Source: Sphaeramia orbicularis
Lineage: Eukaryota; Chordata; Actinopteri; Kurtiformes; Apogonidae
DNA length: 64,000 bases
NCBI RefSeq assembly: GCF_902148855.1
Contig: NC_043978.1
Span: 34,984,996-35,048,995 of the forward strand
Direction of reading: 5' to 3'
Shown here: positions 1-12,490 of the stretch, in pieces
Layout: each line of letters opens with the position of its first letter
How positions within the stretch are numbered: position 1 is the stretch's first letter
Notes under the pieces: model-generated
The model's input: only the letters and a program-made list of their open reading frames with translations
Told to the model about the DNA's origin: nothing
Databases searched by the model: none
Position numbers and translations under genes: made by a program

Positions 1-3000
1 CCATGAACATTTTCATGGTCATTTGTTACTAAACCTTTCAGTGTTTTTTATTATTCAAACCTCTAAAAATGAAATATTAATGAAAAAGCTAAGTATACAG
101 TATTGATGACAGTGCATATACATTAAAATAACAAACCTAAGTTATTCATTACAATGCATTAGTCTGTGATGTATTAACTCAAGTGTAGTTGCAGAAATCA
201 TTGAGGCCATTTGGTTTCTCTCAGAGGGGCAGAAAAGACAGGCTTCTATAGCATGAATAATAAATACGGATCATTTCACAGTGGCTCTTAACACTATCTA
301 GGAACATAGATTTTCAAACACACTGTTGACTTAACTAATTGGGCTATGTCTAATATGTGGATTACCATATTACAGCATTGTGTTTGGTGTGTGATGTGCA
401 CACCCATATTTGTAATCTTCACCTGGACAAAAGTACGACTCCAGTCATAGCAGCATATTGTATTGTTCCTTTTCGATGTTTTAAGTGGTAACAATATTGC
501 CAATGACTTGTATTTGCATTGTGGAAAGCAGGTGTTCATAAACAATTTCCCACAGACGCCTGAGAACCCTGGGAGAGGCAAGGCAGGCATCAGTTTATGT
601 TACATCAGAAAGCTGTTTCTTGAAGCTGGAGCATGATGCATGCACACCCACACACACACTTTCAATAATATGCACAAACATACCCATGCACAGAAACACA
701 CATGGCTGCACAATCACATGCCCTACTTCCTCTCTAACCTCAAAAGCCCATTCTGCTTCTTGATATCTCATTTTCTATACACATGTGCATACATCTCTCG
801 GCGCTTTCGCAAACACACAAGCATACACACACAGTAGTTTCCCCCAAAACATTGCCAGCATGTGAATCCTGCCTGGAAACTAGAAAGATGGGATTTCATT
901 TGCTCTAAGTGGACATGTTCCATGGCAACTGCATCTTGACTCCTAGCCAGTTAGAGGAGCCATGTGTGGCACACTGACCCAATGGCAGAGATCATACTGG
1001 AGTAGTGACCTGAGAACAAAAGGGGGCTCGCTCTCTTGCCCTCTCTTGCACTACTCATGCGAAGCTAAATAAAGACAACAGCCATTCTGATTACATTAAT
1101 TTTTTGTCAATCATTGCAAAGAACGTCAAGGAGTATTGTATTGATGTTGGCCTGTTATTATTAAATATCCCAAAATGCACATAGGACTAGAGAAGGTAAG
1201 AACTAATGATTCCCACAATGTACGTATTCCATCACATGCATCCATGTAAGCATCTGTGAAAGCTTCCTTTAGGATTAACCTTTAGGGTTGTTATGTGATT
1301 AAAATGATGTGTTGTTTATGTTAAGACAAATGACCTGAACAAATGTGTGCATTATCTGACATTTACATTCATTCTTTCAAGCTATAAATGCGTCTGTATA
1401 GAGGGATAGAACAGTATTTCAGCGAGAGAGTGCACAAAGTCATGACAGCGGAATGAAAAATATAGAGGGTGAAAGTATATCTATTATTCTGTGTGAGTCT
1501 GCAAACCCCACAGGTCCTCTTAGGTCAACACAAAGCATATAATGTGGCGGGTGGAGAAAGGTGGATTGAGGTACTTTAGGCCCTTGAACCCAGCCTCTTT
1601 CACAATTTGTGAAGGTGAGGAGCACGCCCTAGTTATGAAGCAATGACACCTGATCTAAGCCCCGTAACTGAGAGCAGTGACACAAACAGCCACCTTTGTA
1701 AGTGCTGTCTGGTAATCGCACATCCCCTGTCTGGCTGCAGACTACCGGCCAAACCTCACCACTCTCATAGTGACTCAGACAGAAAAGCCTTTGTTGTTGT
1801 CCCTTACATAAAAAAATGATACGTATTCTCAAGAGAAAACTGTGGTGATTTTGTTCAAATATCCACATCCTGTGTTTCAAGAGCAGCGTGGCTTACTGTA
1901 AAGAACATGCCACTTCTTTGTATTGTTATTAGTCAGATGATGACTCAGGACTCCATCATTGCATTTCCTGTAAAAACATCTCAATGTATGCAAAAGTATC
2001 TGCATAATGTATATTCAGTTTTTGGAATAGTTTGATTAGTTTTGTCTGACGAGCCCCCCATTTTACACTTGGAGGATGGATCGTTTATCGTCCTCAAACC
2101 ATTCTGTCTGAAACCCTGTAATTGCTATAGATCGTTGCCACAGACACAGCCACCATAATCCTTTAATATACTTCTCTTTTGTTCATGGATTTTCCTCTGT
2201 GGAGAAAAAGTGGAAAAAGAACACTTGAAAACTATTGTGGCATGTCTACTCTACATACACTGACCTTTTCCTGAACCAACCGTAATTTGTCTTTGCTTTG
2301 GGCGACTGTTGCCCTCACACACAATGGCACATCCAAGTCCGAAACTCTCATACTGCAGGTGATGCTTTTAAGTCAAGCGGAGAAGAATCAATTGAAACTC
2401 AGAGTGAGTTTTTGGGTTTCTTTCAATATTTTGCCCACCGGCTATTCGTAGGCAAGAGTCGTCTCAAAACACTATGCTTCACTAAATGAGACTGACTGAG
2501 GTGTCAAGCTGTTTTCCTCACTCTTTTGAGACTGTGAGGGTTTCTAAAAGACGACGGCTGCTCATGCACAAACATGCGAGAAACAGAAACGTGCAGTGGA
2601 GATAAGACTCGTTAACTTTGTGGGAGAGCTGACCAGTTACCCGGCCACCACAAAGACGCCTTGTTTACTCTTCTTCACACATTAAAAGCCACGGCACCTC
2701 AAAGCATGCATGTCTTAACAGCTGTGGACATGACTCTGACTGTCTCTCTCTGAAGTAAGGCAGCACAGCGGTGTCCACAGCCGCGCAGCAGAGAAGCAGA
2801 GGTTGAAGACTTGGAGTCCACTCACTATGAATGAGTCAATCTCACACCAGGGTTATGACAATCCAAAGAACCTCAAACCCAACACAGCCCTTCAAGTGTG
2901 CACAAAGGGCTTTTCTCCACCATTAAGGCGTCACACTGGTCCTTCAGCTCTTTGAAATGCTGATATTGTTTCTACAGGATTTTCATCATGCTTTCAACAT

Positions 3001-3462
3001 GAAATCCCCAGAGGTACTAATTAAAAAGAGATCAATAAATGCAACAAATGGCTTAACATTTAATCACTGTGATCATTAAACCATTTAAAGAAAGCAGATT
3101 ACAATCAGTGCTGTCTTTTAAAGCAGTGCAGACCTACCACAGCTGTATCAGGATTTATTTATTTGCAACTTAATTAACTGTGGATGGTTTCAAGACGACC
3201 TGCAGCGTGGAGGTCAGCTTAGAGGCCTGCAAGCGCCGTGTGGAAAAGCACCATTAATGGCATCTATCATCAGCTACTAATTATGCTGCCTGTGGGCTCA
3301 ACTGGATCCAGTTTCAGCTTTGGGCTCCAGCCACCAAACACTTAGCATTCATATTTAATCACACCTCATTATCCACTAACAATGTAGGAAGGAGACAGAG
3401 ACCTTACCTGATACGCCAGACAGACATGGTCAACATACAGACAAAAAAGAAAAAAAAGAAAA

Positions 3463-3470
<8 letters not shown>

Positions 3471-3502
<32 letters not shown>
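3471..3502. repeat. (CA)n microsatellite
   Basis: An uninterrupted CA run preceded by an A-rich AAAAAAGAAAA tract. A short open frame reading through it on the minus strand is an artefact of the repeat. Confidence 0.95.
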
Positions 3503-3504
<2 letters not shown>

Positions 3505-3962
3505 CGTTGCCTGCAAAGACAAATATCACCAACCTCTGTCAGTGGGAGTTTGCACAGAGGTCTCGAACACTGTGCTTCAAGTGACTCAACTCCTTTGAAG
3601 AGAGGTAGTGCCCTAATTCTGTGCATTCTCAGCAAGTTGGGCCTTTCATGTGAGGTCCTTTCTTTTGGTTTTTTTCAGGTCAAAGAGCAGCAAAAGCAAA
3701 TGGAGGCTAATCCTTTATCCTCACAACAACTGCTGGTTTGTTGCTGGGTTATCAGCTTAAAGTCATCATGAGTCACACTCTTCAGGTGTAAGTAGTCTGA
3801 TGTTGGACATCAAATATGACTTTAGTCTCCCCGGGCCAACTGTCCTTGTTATTGTCATGCAGGTTGTAACAAAATATACTGACTCACGCTCTTCACTTAT
3901 CCTGCAGCGAAGACAGTTTCATGATAAGTTGTCAGGGTTGAGTGTTCTTTTGATTTGGCTAT

Positions 3963-3964
<2 letters not shown>

Positions 3965-3994
<30 letters not shown>
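3965..3994. repeat. (GT)n microsatellite
   Basis: An uninterrupted GT run of about 15 units. Confidence 0.95.
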
Positions 3995-3998
<4 letters not shown>

Positions 3999-5947
3999 TA
4001 ACTTGTCATGTGTTCTATATTTTCCTGTATTTGCACAAGTGGTTGTCAGTGTGGGTTAGCAGCCAACTGGAGAGTTAACTGTATCTGATGTGCTTCGGCA
4101 AGTCCTTTCAAGAGCAGGTCTGTGCAATTTGTACTTAACACTGGTGCGGATAATTATCCAGCACTTGTTCATCCAGTTCTAGGATTCAAGCCAGCTGAAA
4201 CTAGAGATGCTCTTGAAAGATGCAGGAGCTATTAAACAAAAACACTGCCATATCCTCTTCTTCAACCTGTGAATCACACATGATATAGTCCCTCGTGACT
4301 CTTCATGATTTCATGAATCCAGACTACCACTTATCATAATCCAGAACAACTACAGGTAATGAGATGTGTGTAATGCCATTTGGAAGGAGTTACTGGTCTG
4401 CTACATAAACAAACATAATAAATACATAATCTGAACACGACATATCTGACTACTAGCTTGGCATTTTCTCTTTACAACTATACAAACATAGACTATACAT
4501 TGGAACTTTCCATAGAGTTCTTGCACTTCTGTCTATCAATTACACATTGTCCTTGTGAGTTGCACCTTTTTATCCACGTGTCATGTTGTGCGTATTACAC
4601 ACCAAATGTGGGAACGCAGTGTCCAAGTTTTATGCAATCGTTACGTTCACTATACTTGGTTCAGCGCCTAGACGTGTTTGTAGAAGTGTAAACAAACATT
4701 TAAGAGTCATTTGACCCCATGTGGGGACAAGTAATCAGCGTGTGACCTCAGACACTGCCGTCTCCCATTCTCATCACAGACAGGAGGCCAAGAGAGAAAG
4801 TCGTGAAAGGCACGTACACTTACCCCCATCTCCTATAAGTGAGCTAAAAAAAACATACAGTGTGTGCATATGCCAAAACCCACATACAGCACACAATGAG
4901 AGTACTATGACAACAACTACTGTAGGCATGCATACAGATAAGTCATGTTTTCATCTGATCTCTACACCTGATTAGTCATTTTTAGGACATATTTTCATAA
5001 ATCAAACTAAAGCTGATGATGAAAAGCAGGTAATAGAATATGCTGAAGGTGTCACAAGCTATAACCCTGAATTATTCATTCAAGAAAAGCAGCCTGATAG
5101 AAAATCAATCATTCAATCCTGATCTGATACACAGTCTGCTGAAATATTAGCTGTGGGCAAACATCATGTATCAGCCCATGAATGCTCCTTAATGTATATT
5201 CCATTAAAAATTTACACTCCGGTCAGGAGGTTCAAAAAGTGTGTCAAGATTGCGCATGTGTGTGTAAAGAAAGGATAGTGTGTGTCAGTGCGACTCGGGA
5301 GGGGTTATTATGTCGACTGTCTAGTCTCGGTCTGGAGGGCTGACGGCCTGTCATCAGGGCAGCCAGTAGACAGCAGGGGTCACATGGGTGTAGTGACCTC
5401 CAGGCAGCGTTACGCGAACCCCTCATGGAGTGTGATGAAGTCAGATTGCCTAATCCGCGGAAAACAAAAGTGCTGTCAGTCAGGCCGGACAAGTCATCAG
5501 CAGCAGCAGCCTGGGAGAATATCACCGTCGTACATGCAGGGCTGCACTTATGGGATATTGATGATAGAAAGTCGCTCTGGCTCTTACAGTACTGCTAATG
5601 GTCTCTAAGTGTTCACTGGTGAAAATGGACTATGTATTTTCATAGGTGGCCATTATTTGTTAGGTTAAATAGGATATGCTCATTAGGTCTCCCTCCATGC
5701 TTCATTGTAAGTGCTTTTGACTATTGGTCTCTGAGTGTCAAATAACAATCAATGTGTGGCCTTCAAAGCAGCATATGGGTCTTAAATGTATGAAATGTAT
5801 TTAGATGGTAGAAAGTCTGATATCATCAACAGAGCAGTATGTTTGCCAATATGGATGGATTATATAAATCACTTGAAATTATAATCCATCTCACGTGGAG
5901 CGGGATAGAGCTTATCATTCACACAACGCTCTTGAGCCATTTTCCAC

Positions 5948-5987
5948 GTGTGTGTGTGTGTCTGTATGTGTGTGTGTGTGTTTGTGT
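5948..5987. repeat. Interrupted (GT)n microsatellite
   Basis: GT run broken by TCTGTAT and then resumed. Confidence 0.9.
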
Positions 5988-6137
5988 GACTAATACCTTC
6001 TGGTTTCTGGTTGTTGTTACAGTAAGTTGTTGTCGTTGCGTGATAACAAGTCAGTCCTAGAGTATCTAAATCCAGTCTAAGCCATTAACACTCGGAAAAT
6101 CATCCCTTTTTTCTGTACCTAAAGCCAGTCTTATACA

Positions 6138-6260
6138 GGAGTATTAGGGCCACTCTGAGGATTAAAAAACAGATATTTTGAGGAAAAAGTCATAATATTT
6201 CACAGAAAAAAGTCAAAATATGCAAATAAAAATCTAAATATTACTTGTATTTCATATATC

Positions 6261-6293
<33 letters not shown>

Positions 6294-6906
6294 CGCGGTT
6301 GCAATCCTAAAACTGTGTTAAATGTGCTGCAGCTGGTCTTGGCCTGGCCATAAAAAAGATTTATAATCTCAATGAGTTTTTCCCGGTTAATAGAATAGAA
6401 TAGAATAGAATGTCTCTATTGTGATTATACATATGTATAATGAAATTAAAAGAGACAACTCTCTTGTGGTGCGTAGTGCAAAACAGTTTAAAAGAAAGTG
6501 TAAACATATAAAGTATAAAAACAAGCATGTCAACCAACACCCCCTCCCCCCCCAAAAAAAACAAAAAAACACATGAACAAATAAATAAACAACCTTAAAA
6601 AAATCAGTAATAATGTATGAAAGTCACAACAATGCCAGAATTTTGTTTCTACAGAGAAAAAGGCTCATTACTACTAGAGTTGTCAAAACTCCAAGCTCAC
6701 CCGAAAGCAACATCCAGCAGCTGCTGTTTGTATATTTAATCAAAGAGGCTTACTGTTTTGTTGCATCATTTGACAAAACATGATTTCTTAATTTCTATTA
6801 AATTAATAAATATTCTGATAAAAAAAACAACTTTATTCTTGTAATATTGGGATTTTTGTCTCAAAATATTTTTTTCATTTTTCTGTAATGTGACCCTAAC
6901 ACTCCG
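6138..6906. mobile_element. Probable MITE with long imperfect inverted ends
   Basis: The left end (GGAGTATTAGGGCCAC followed by an AT-rich arm with ATATTTTGAGG) is mirrored on the right by GTGACCCTAACACTCC preceded by CTCAAAATATTTTTTTC. The arms match imperfectly over roughly 70 bases. The interior contains a TG microsatellite (about 6254-6293), a short TAGAA repeat near 6392, and unrelated AT-rich sequence, so something has probably inserted. No clear target-site duplication and no transposase were seen. The superfamily is undetermined. Confidence 0.55.
6254..6293. repeat. (AT)(TG)n microsatellite
   Basis: A short TATA run passes into a TG run of about 12 units, inside the inverted-end element around it. 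Confidence 0.9.
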
Positions 6907-9764
6907 TCATACAGCCCCAATCCTAATGTCTGAGGATACATTTTGGCCAAGCAATTAAAAAAACATCCTCTGACAAAAATAAAAAAGACAACAGTCAGTC
7001 AGAGGGAAATATCTCTTACAAAATTCTTTCAGATGTATTAAATGTGAAAATATGCTCTATTTCACTGTTATATTTGATGGAAATTGATGTTTTTCACTGA
7101 CAACAGAAAAAAAAAACAAAATTAACAAAATTAACAAAATTATCTGCATTTTCGACAATAATGATAATCCACTGAGGATGTTTACACAGATACTTGTGCC
7201 AAGCCACTGAACAGCAACACCATGTTTGCTTGAGCAGCCCATACTGGACAGTGTTTACATATGGTCCACAGTTGTTTGTTTCTCAGCTGATGATAAGCAT
7301 CTCCAGTGAACCGTAATGAGCATTATGAATGAGATCATCGGCCACGGTAATGTTCAGACAGAACACGAAACCTAACAGATAATGGAGGGAAGACTCTCTG
7401 CTCAGGACCAACAAAGAGAAGTCGATGCTTGAAAATGAAGGAAATGAATATATTAATAAATGAACTTATTCTGGTGTAACTCTCTTGCTGAGCTCGTCTT
7501 CTCCACTTCAGATGATGTCATTTCCATCCCTTGATTATTCTCGGGGAATATTTAACCCAGATAAGCGACTCTCAGACAACATGAACCAGACAAGAAGTAA
7601 AGGGATGCGAAGAGATGTGATAGCGAGCGGGGCCGGTGCTTGACCACATTCCAGGAGTATGAGGTGACCGGGTGTTGACTGCCCCACGAGGAATCCCTTT
7701 GATAGAGCTCCTATCTTCTCAACGATCAATACATAGTACTGTGCTGATAAAAGAACACAGCTCACATCAAAGCCTGCCACGATGAGGGGGATAAGTAATA
7801 AAATGTCAATTATTAATGGAGGGGAAGGGTCCCCTTTCAAGTGGGAGAGAATTTAGATAATGAAAATCAAACAAAATCCATCGTCCATAAATAACATCCT
7901 CAAGGTATTTAAATCGTTTAAAAATTCATATTCATTTTTAGCCACCAAAAAAACAAACCTATTGTTCATATCACCAATGCACCGATTAAATTTGAAATCT
8001 GAAGGTGTTTTGATCCGTTTGTGGATCAAAAAAAAGATGTAACTAGTTGTAACCTTCCTGCAACCTTCAGACAACATCTTTCCAAAGCTGCTGTGAGGTT
8101 GAACTTGTAACCTTCACCTCATAATAACCCCAACATCTGTCCCACCAAACTATGAACGCACAGATCCATAAACTATGTATTCACATGCACCTGAACTCTG
8201 CACACCTCGCTGTGGCGCACGATCAATATCTTCCCCCTAGATAGACTTTGTTCTTTTATGTTTGGATCCAGGTAGCCAACAAAGTTTTTTTTTCTTTTCT
8301 TTGGTTTCGTTTCAACTGAGTCTTTTGATTCAGCCTGTCAGACACTATGATTTATTGATCAGAATGCCTGTAATAATCATGGAGTGAGAGATTGACATTG
8401 CACTTAAGACCTCTCCACTGTTATCACAATGTAAAGCCTCCTGTTATATACCAGCATGTGGCTGGAGTGTTAAATATTCATGCAAAACACTCAACATATG
8501 GATTATCATGCATATTTTATGTTCGTAGTCTTGTATGCCAAAGAAAAGAACTATATGGTGCCAATATATTTTATAAGAAAGAAAAAAAAACATTTTCCTC
8601 CTGTATCTCTTTGCCCTTTCACTTCACCCACAGGCAACTTCCCTGCAGGAGTCAAAAAGAAACCGCAAACATAATCACTAATTAACTTGTGAGAGAGTTT
8701 CTGGGTCATTCTTTCCTGCGAAGTTCACATGAAAGAGGGTTTATTGATTTCTCAGACCAGACAAATGTGCTGTGAAGTTTTCTTTCGACTCCCACCTCAA
8801 GCCGTATACCCCCTACCACAGCTGGCTCAGGATGTATGCGCTCAATGAAGGGTCATGTTTGTTTATTTCCAACTGTACCACACTGTTTCGGTGAAGATCA
8901 CTTTATGAACTCATTGAACTTTAACTTTGAATTTAAATTTTTAATGATATAGGAAACTGACTATGCATACAGCATATATAATGCAGAGCTATTATAAATA
9001 TAGGTCTAGGAATGTTTTCATTTAAAGCAAACAACTTCGACAAAAGCCAGAAGACACTGGCAACAAAAAGTGAAATATCCCCAGAGGCCTAGAACAGACT
9101 TTAACTTACACATTTATGTATTAATTAATCATGTGGGATTCATGCAGTGTTAGATATTGAAGCTGATATTAGTTGGAGAAACAGCCAACGCTGCTTACAG
9201 CTGTTCAGGAGTGACCGGGGGGGTGCTAAAGGCTCAGTGGGGGTTCAGGGTCTCTCCTTCTAAACCTCCTTGGATGTCTTATCAGGTCCTTTTGACAAGC
9301 TAATGTGCTGACTCTGGGATTTTCCAGCACTCAGCAGGAAGCTCCTGGCCACCTGCAGCTGGGGACAGCCCAGGAATAATGACAGTGCCTTCAACAAAGA
9401 GACCTCTTTAAGGTCAGCCTGGGTCGGCTATTTCTGTCAGTCACATTAGGAGGTGGAATCCCAGGGGAGTAGAGGAGCCTTTCCATCATCACCTCTGTTA
9501 TGTTCAAACAAAGGAGAAACAGTAGAAGTCAAGAGACGTGGGCAAAGATGTGCAACAGAAATCAAGTGTGGAAAAGTGTTTGCAAAGAAAATATAATTTT
9601 GGTTTATTTAAACGTCTATGTTACTGATAGTTCTCCTGTTGAAACCATAATACGCTATGTAATTGTAATCTGATTTTTCTAACAGGTGTTTTGAAACTTA
9701 CAATGGAGCTGAAAAGTCTCAAAAACATGCATTAAAACCCAACATTATATAATCTGTCTGGTTT

Positions 9765-9840
9765 TGACCAACTCTATATATAAAGTGTCATGAGATAACT
9801 TTTGTTGTGATCTGGCGCTATATAAAAATTTGATTGATTG
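9765..9840 (+). repeat. Fish retroposon 3' tail
   Basis: The segment with GGCGCTATATAAAAATTTG and a terminal ATTGATTGAGTGATTTGATTGG microrepeat resembles the 3' tails of abundant fish LINEs/SINEs. No coding part is attached, so it is a truncated fragment. Confidence 0.5.
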
Positions 9841-9861
9841 AGTGATTTGATTGGCTTTCCC

Positions 9862-9920
9862 TTGTAAGTCGTTTTGGAAAAAAGCGTCTGCCAAACGCAT
9901 AAATGTAAAATGTAATAATC
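9862..9920 (+). repeat. Fish retroposon 3' tail, second type
   Basis: GTCGTTTTGGAAAAAAGCG followed by TCTGCCAAACGCATAAATG and an AATGTAAAATGTAAT tail resembles a common fish LINE 3' end of the L2/CR1-like sort. Only the tail is present; the family is assigned from memory of the motif. Confidence 0.5.
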
Positions 9921-11941
9921 ATATAGTCAATATATAGTTGTCATTCTTGATTTCTGAAGTAAAATACTGCTGATTTATCGTTGTCTGTAATCAGGGTCAC
10001 TGGCTTTGAAGTGATCACATAAGCTTTTACCAAAATGTATTCTACTATAACTAATATGTTACATGTTATATCATGTCATGATATGCACAGATATCTTTGG
10101 GGTAAATCTGCACTTTATTCTCAGCTCCCATAGAAATCTTTGCTTCTCTGAGCTTATATTTGCCTTCTCTTCATGCTGGTGGGTAGCCTTCAGCCTGCTG
10201 TGCAGGACATTCTGCTGCTGCCCACATGTTTGACCAAGCTGTTAAGTAGACAGAATCACTTAACTGCATTTTTTGCTTTATCTCTGAAACTGCTGCTGAT
10301 TTTCTGTGGATTTATATCACCACATGGTTTAGCTTCCACTGTGTAGCCATTATGTAGCCTCAGCAAGTATGTGACATGGGTCTGTGCTTCAGTATCAGAC
10401 ATCCTGGACATTGTTTAAGAGACGGCACCTTAAGAAGGAATACAACTCCGCCTGCTTTCTGTCCTCTGGCACTGCGCCAGGAAGGGATCCCTGGCAAACA
10501 CCGAGCAGACAGACAAATCAAGTTGCTGGCAGCTTTTCAGACAAACAGCAGACAGTCACAGACCTAATACTTCAACACAAAGAGAATGATGTCATACTGT
10601 CTCCTGCCTAACAGCGGTGGCACTTCCCAGTCAATATCACTGCTATTAAGAGAACAGTCTGAAAGAAATGGTCCATTTGAAGGACAGCGACAAACCACAA
10701 AGTACTCATAATAAAGGCTTTGTAAGGAAGAACTGCACCACTAAGTATCTATCATTTCAGTCAAATAGCCTTGAAGTGTCCAGTCTGCTGCTCATACGTA
10801 ACTCCCCTGTGTGATGACATTGTCAATTTATAATGAAAGTGGATGTGTAGGCGTTTCCCACAGTGAGATCATACCTTTCTTTCTTTACTTGACCTATCTA
10901 GGGGGTATTTAAGAGACAAAAAAAGGGATGTGGTCAAATATACTTGAACAAATTAATAACTGCTGTAGATTTTAGGTTCCGTTTAAGCCACCTTTCCTCA
11001 TGAGGTCATTTTTTTCTCACATAAATACTGAACTGGATTTTTCAAAGAGCAAAAATGTGTCCTAATGACCCTTTCTCAAACTTCTGAAGTAAACTAAGAT
11101 GTTTTATTTGTTTGTCTCACGTCTCCATGACTCTCAGCAGGCTTCACATTGACCTATCATTGCCTCGTCATCACCTGCACTGCCACATCCCCTCCCTTTT
11201 GTTCTGTACTTTTTCACGCTCCTCTGAGACTCCTCTGCTAGTTCACACCTCTATTGTGACACGAGTCTTTGCTTTGTAATCTTGGTCCTCCAGGCTACCT
11301 ACCAGGCTCTTCACACCTCTGTGCCACCTCCACACCTTAAAGATTAGATAACCATCACCTCCTTCCTTCTTTCTCCCCCTCACCACCATCATCCCCAGTT
11401 TTTCACACTCCTCACCAAATCTTCTTCCTCCACCCATGTGTCCCTCCAGATAAGTTTACTGTACTGAGGTTACCGACCTTCACTTTGGGGCAAATTAGTT
11501 AGTGGAATATCAGGCGGACAGAGACACCCTCTGTATGACTGTAGACACTGATGTCATGGCAAGATGTCTCAGGGGCGCACGGCACAGACTGGTGAAGTCA
11601 TAGCGTCCAAAATTATGCAGATGAGGACAAAGCCAGTGTATCCCGTAAGTGAAACCTAAACAATAGGGTTTCTCACTGAATGACACATATTTACCACAAA
11701 GCATTACAGGCAACTGTCCCTGTCCCATGACCTGCTAACCCCCCCTCCTTGCTTTAAGGCACTTTCCTCTGCATTCATTCACTCATTTCCTAGCTTAGGT
11801 CATTGGAACGGCAAACAAAAACAGTAAACCTTGTCTGATCACAACTGTTAAGCAGAATACAAATATTAGCATGTATGTTTCTGCATGTATTATGTCTATA
11901 TGTCATGTATAATGTGTATAAGGTTTTAAACAATTGTATAT

Positions 11942-12490
11942 TTAACCCTCAAACAGCCACTTGTGACCAAAAACATCTGCTGAACTAAAATTTCTAATCA
12001 CCGTTGATCCACTAATCCTATCAATATGTGTAAATAAATGAGGTGAAATGCAGTTTCTCCTCTTTTCATGGTCATCAGAAATGACCTGTTTGAACATTCA
12101 GAGGCTCCATAGTGAACGTGGAATCATGATAATCTTTAGCAACATTCACCAGTAAAACCCATTTAGTTTGATAAATGATAATGGTTGTAGACACTTGTTT
12201 TTACATTCAGCTAATGGTATTTTGCTGAAAAAGTCACTTTTTCTTCAGTTTTTTCTGTTTTTATATAACAATCTTTGATTTAACTCTGGACTTTAATGAC
12301 TATTTACATGATTAGTCTATTAAAAATAGGAAAATACATGATTTTCAGTGAAAAGTGACAAATGCAGAGTATATTATAGTAAATGTTGATGCATCACTAG
12401 TTAAATGTAGAGGAAAAGTCAATTGAAAATCACCGCAATGTTTTTGTGAGGACTTAAAAAAAATCTATTTTAGGTCTTTTAAGGGTTTAA
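11942..12490. mobile_element. TTAA-flanked MITE, piggyBac-like, copy 1
   Basis: The left border is TTAA followed by CCCTC and the right border is AAGGGT followed by TTAA. This is the TTAA target site plus CCCT-type ends expected of piggyBac-derived non-autonomous elements. The interior is about 550 bases with no transposase. It is homologous in the same orientation to the element at 15282-15797: both contain GTTGATCCACTA, then CTCCTATCA or TCCTATCA, then TCTTTTCATGGTCATCAG. Confidence 0.7.

Larger units (their letters stand above)
1..6137. other. Non-coding stretch, no gene recognised
   Basis: I see no conserved protein signature, splice-bounded exon series or RNA gene here. Open frames are short and several are just translations of CA/GT repeats. 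The stretch holds dinucleotide microsatellites at about 3471-3502 (CA), 3965-3994 (GT) and 5948-5987 (interrupted GT). The segment about 3150-3330 has balanced composition with homeodomain-like TAATTA motifs and could be a conserved non-coding element, but that cannot be judged from one sequence. Confidence 0.6.
6907..11941. other. Non-coding stretch with LINE/SINE tail fragments
   Basis: No gene recognised. Around 9765-9840 there is a tail of the kind TGTGATCTGGCGCTATATAAA ending in ATTGATTGA, and at 9862-9915 another ending AAGCGTCTGCCAAACGCATAAATGTAAA. Both look like 3' tails of fish retroposons (LINE or SINE). The segment about 9180-9500 is less AT-rich than its surroundings but has no coding signature. 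Confidence 0.5.

Noticed and set aside
3369-4078. Cys/Val-rich short proteins on both strands
   Set aside because: They are translations of CA/GT microsatellites.
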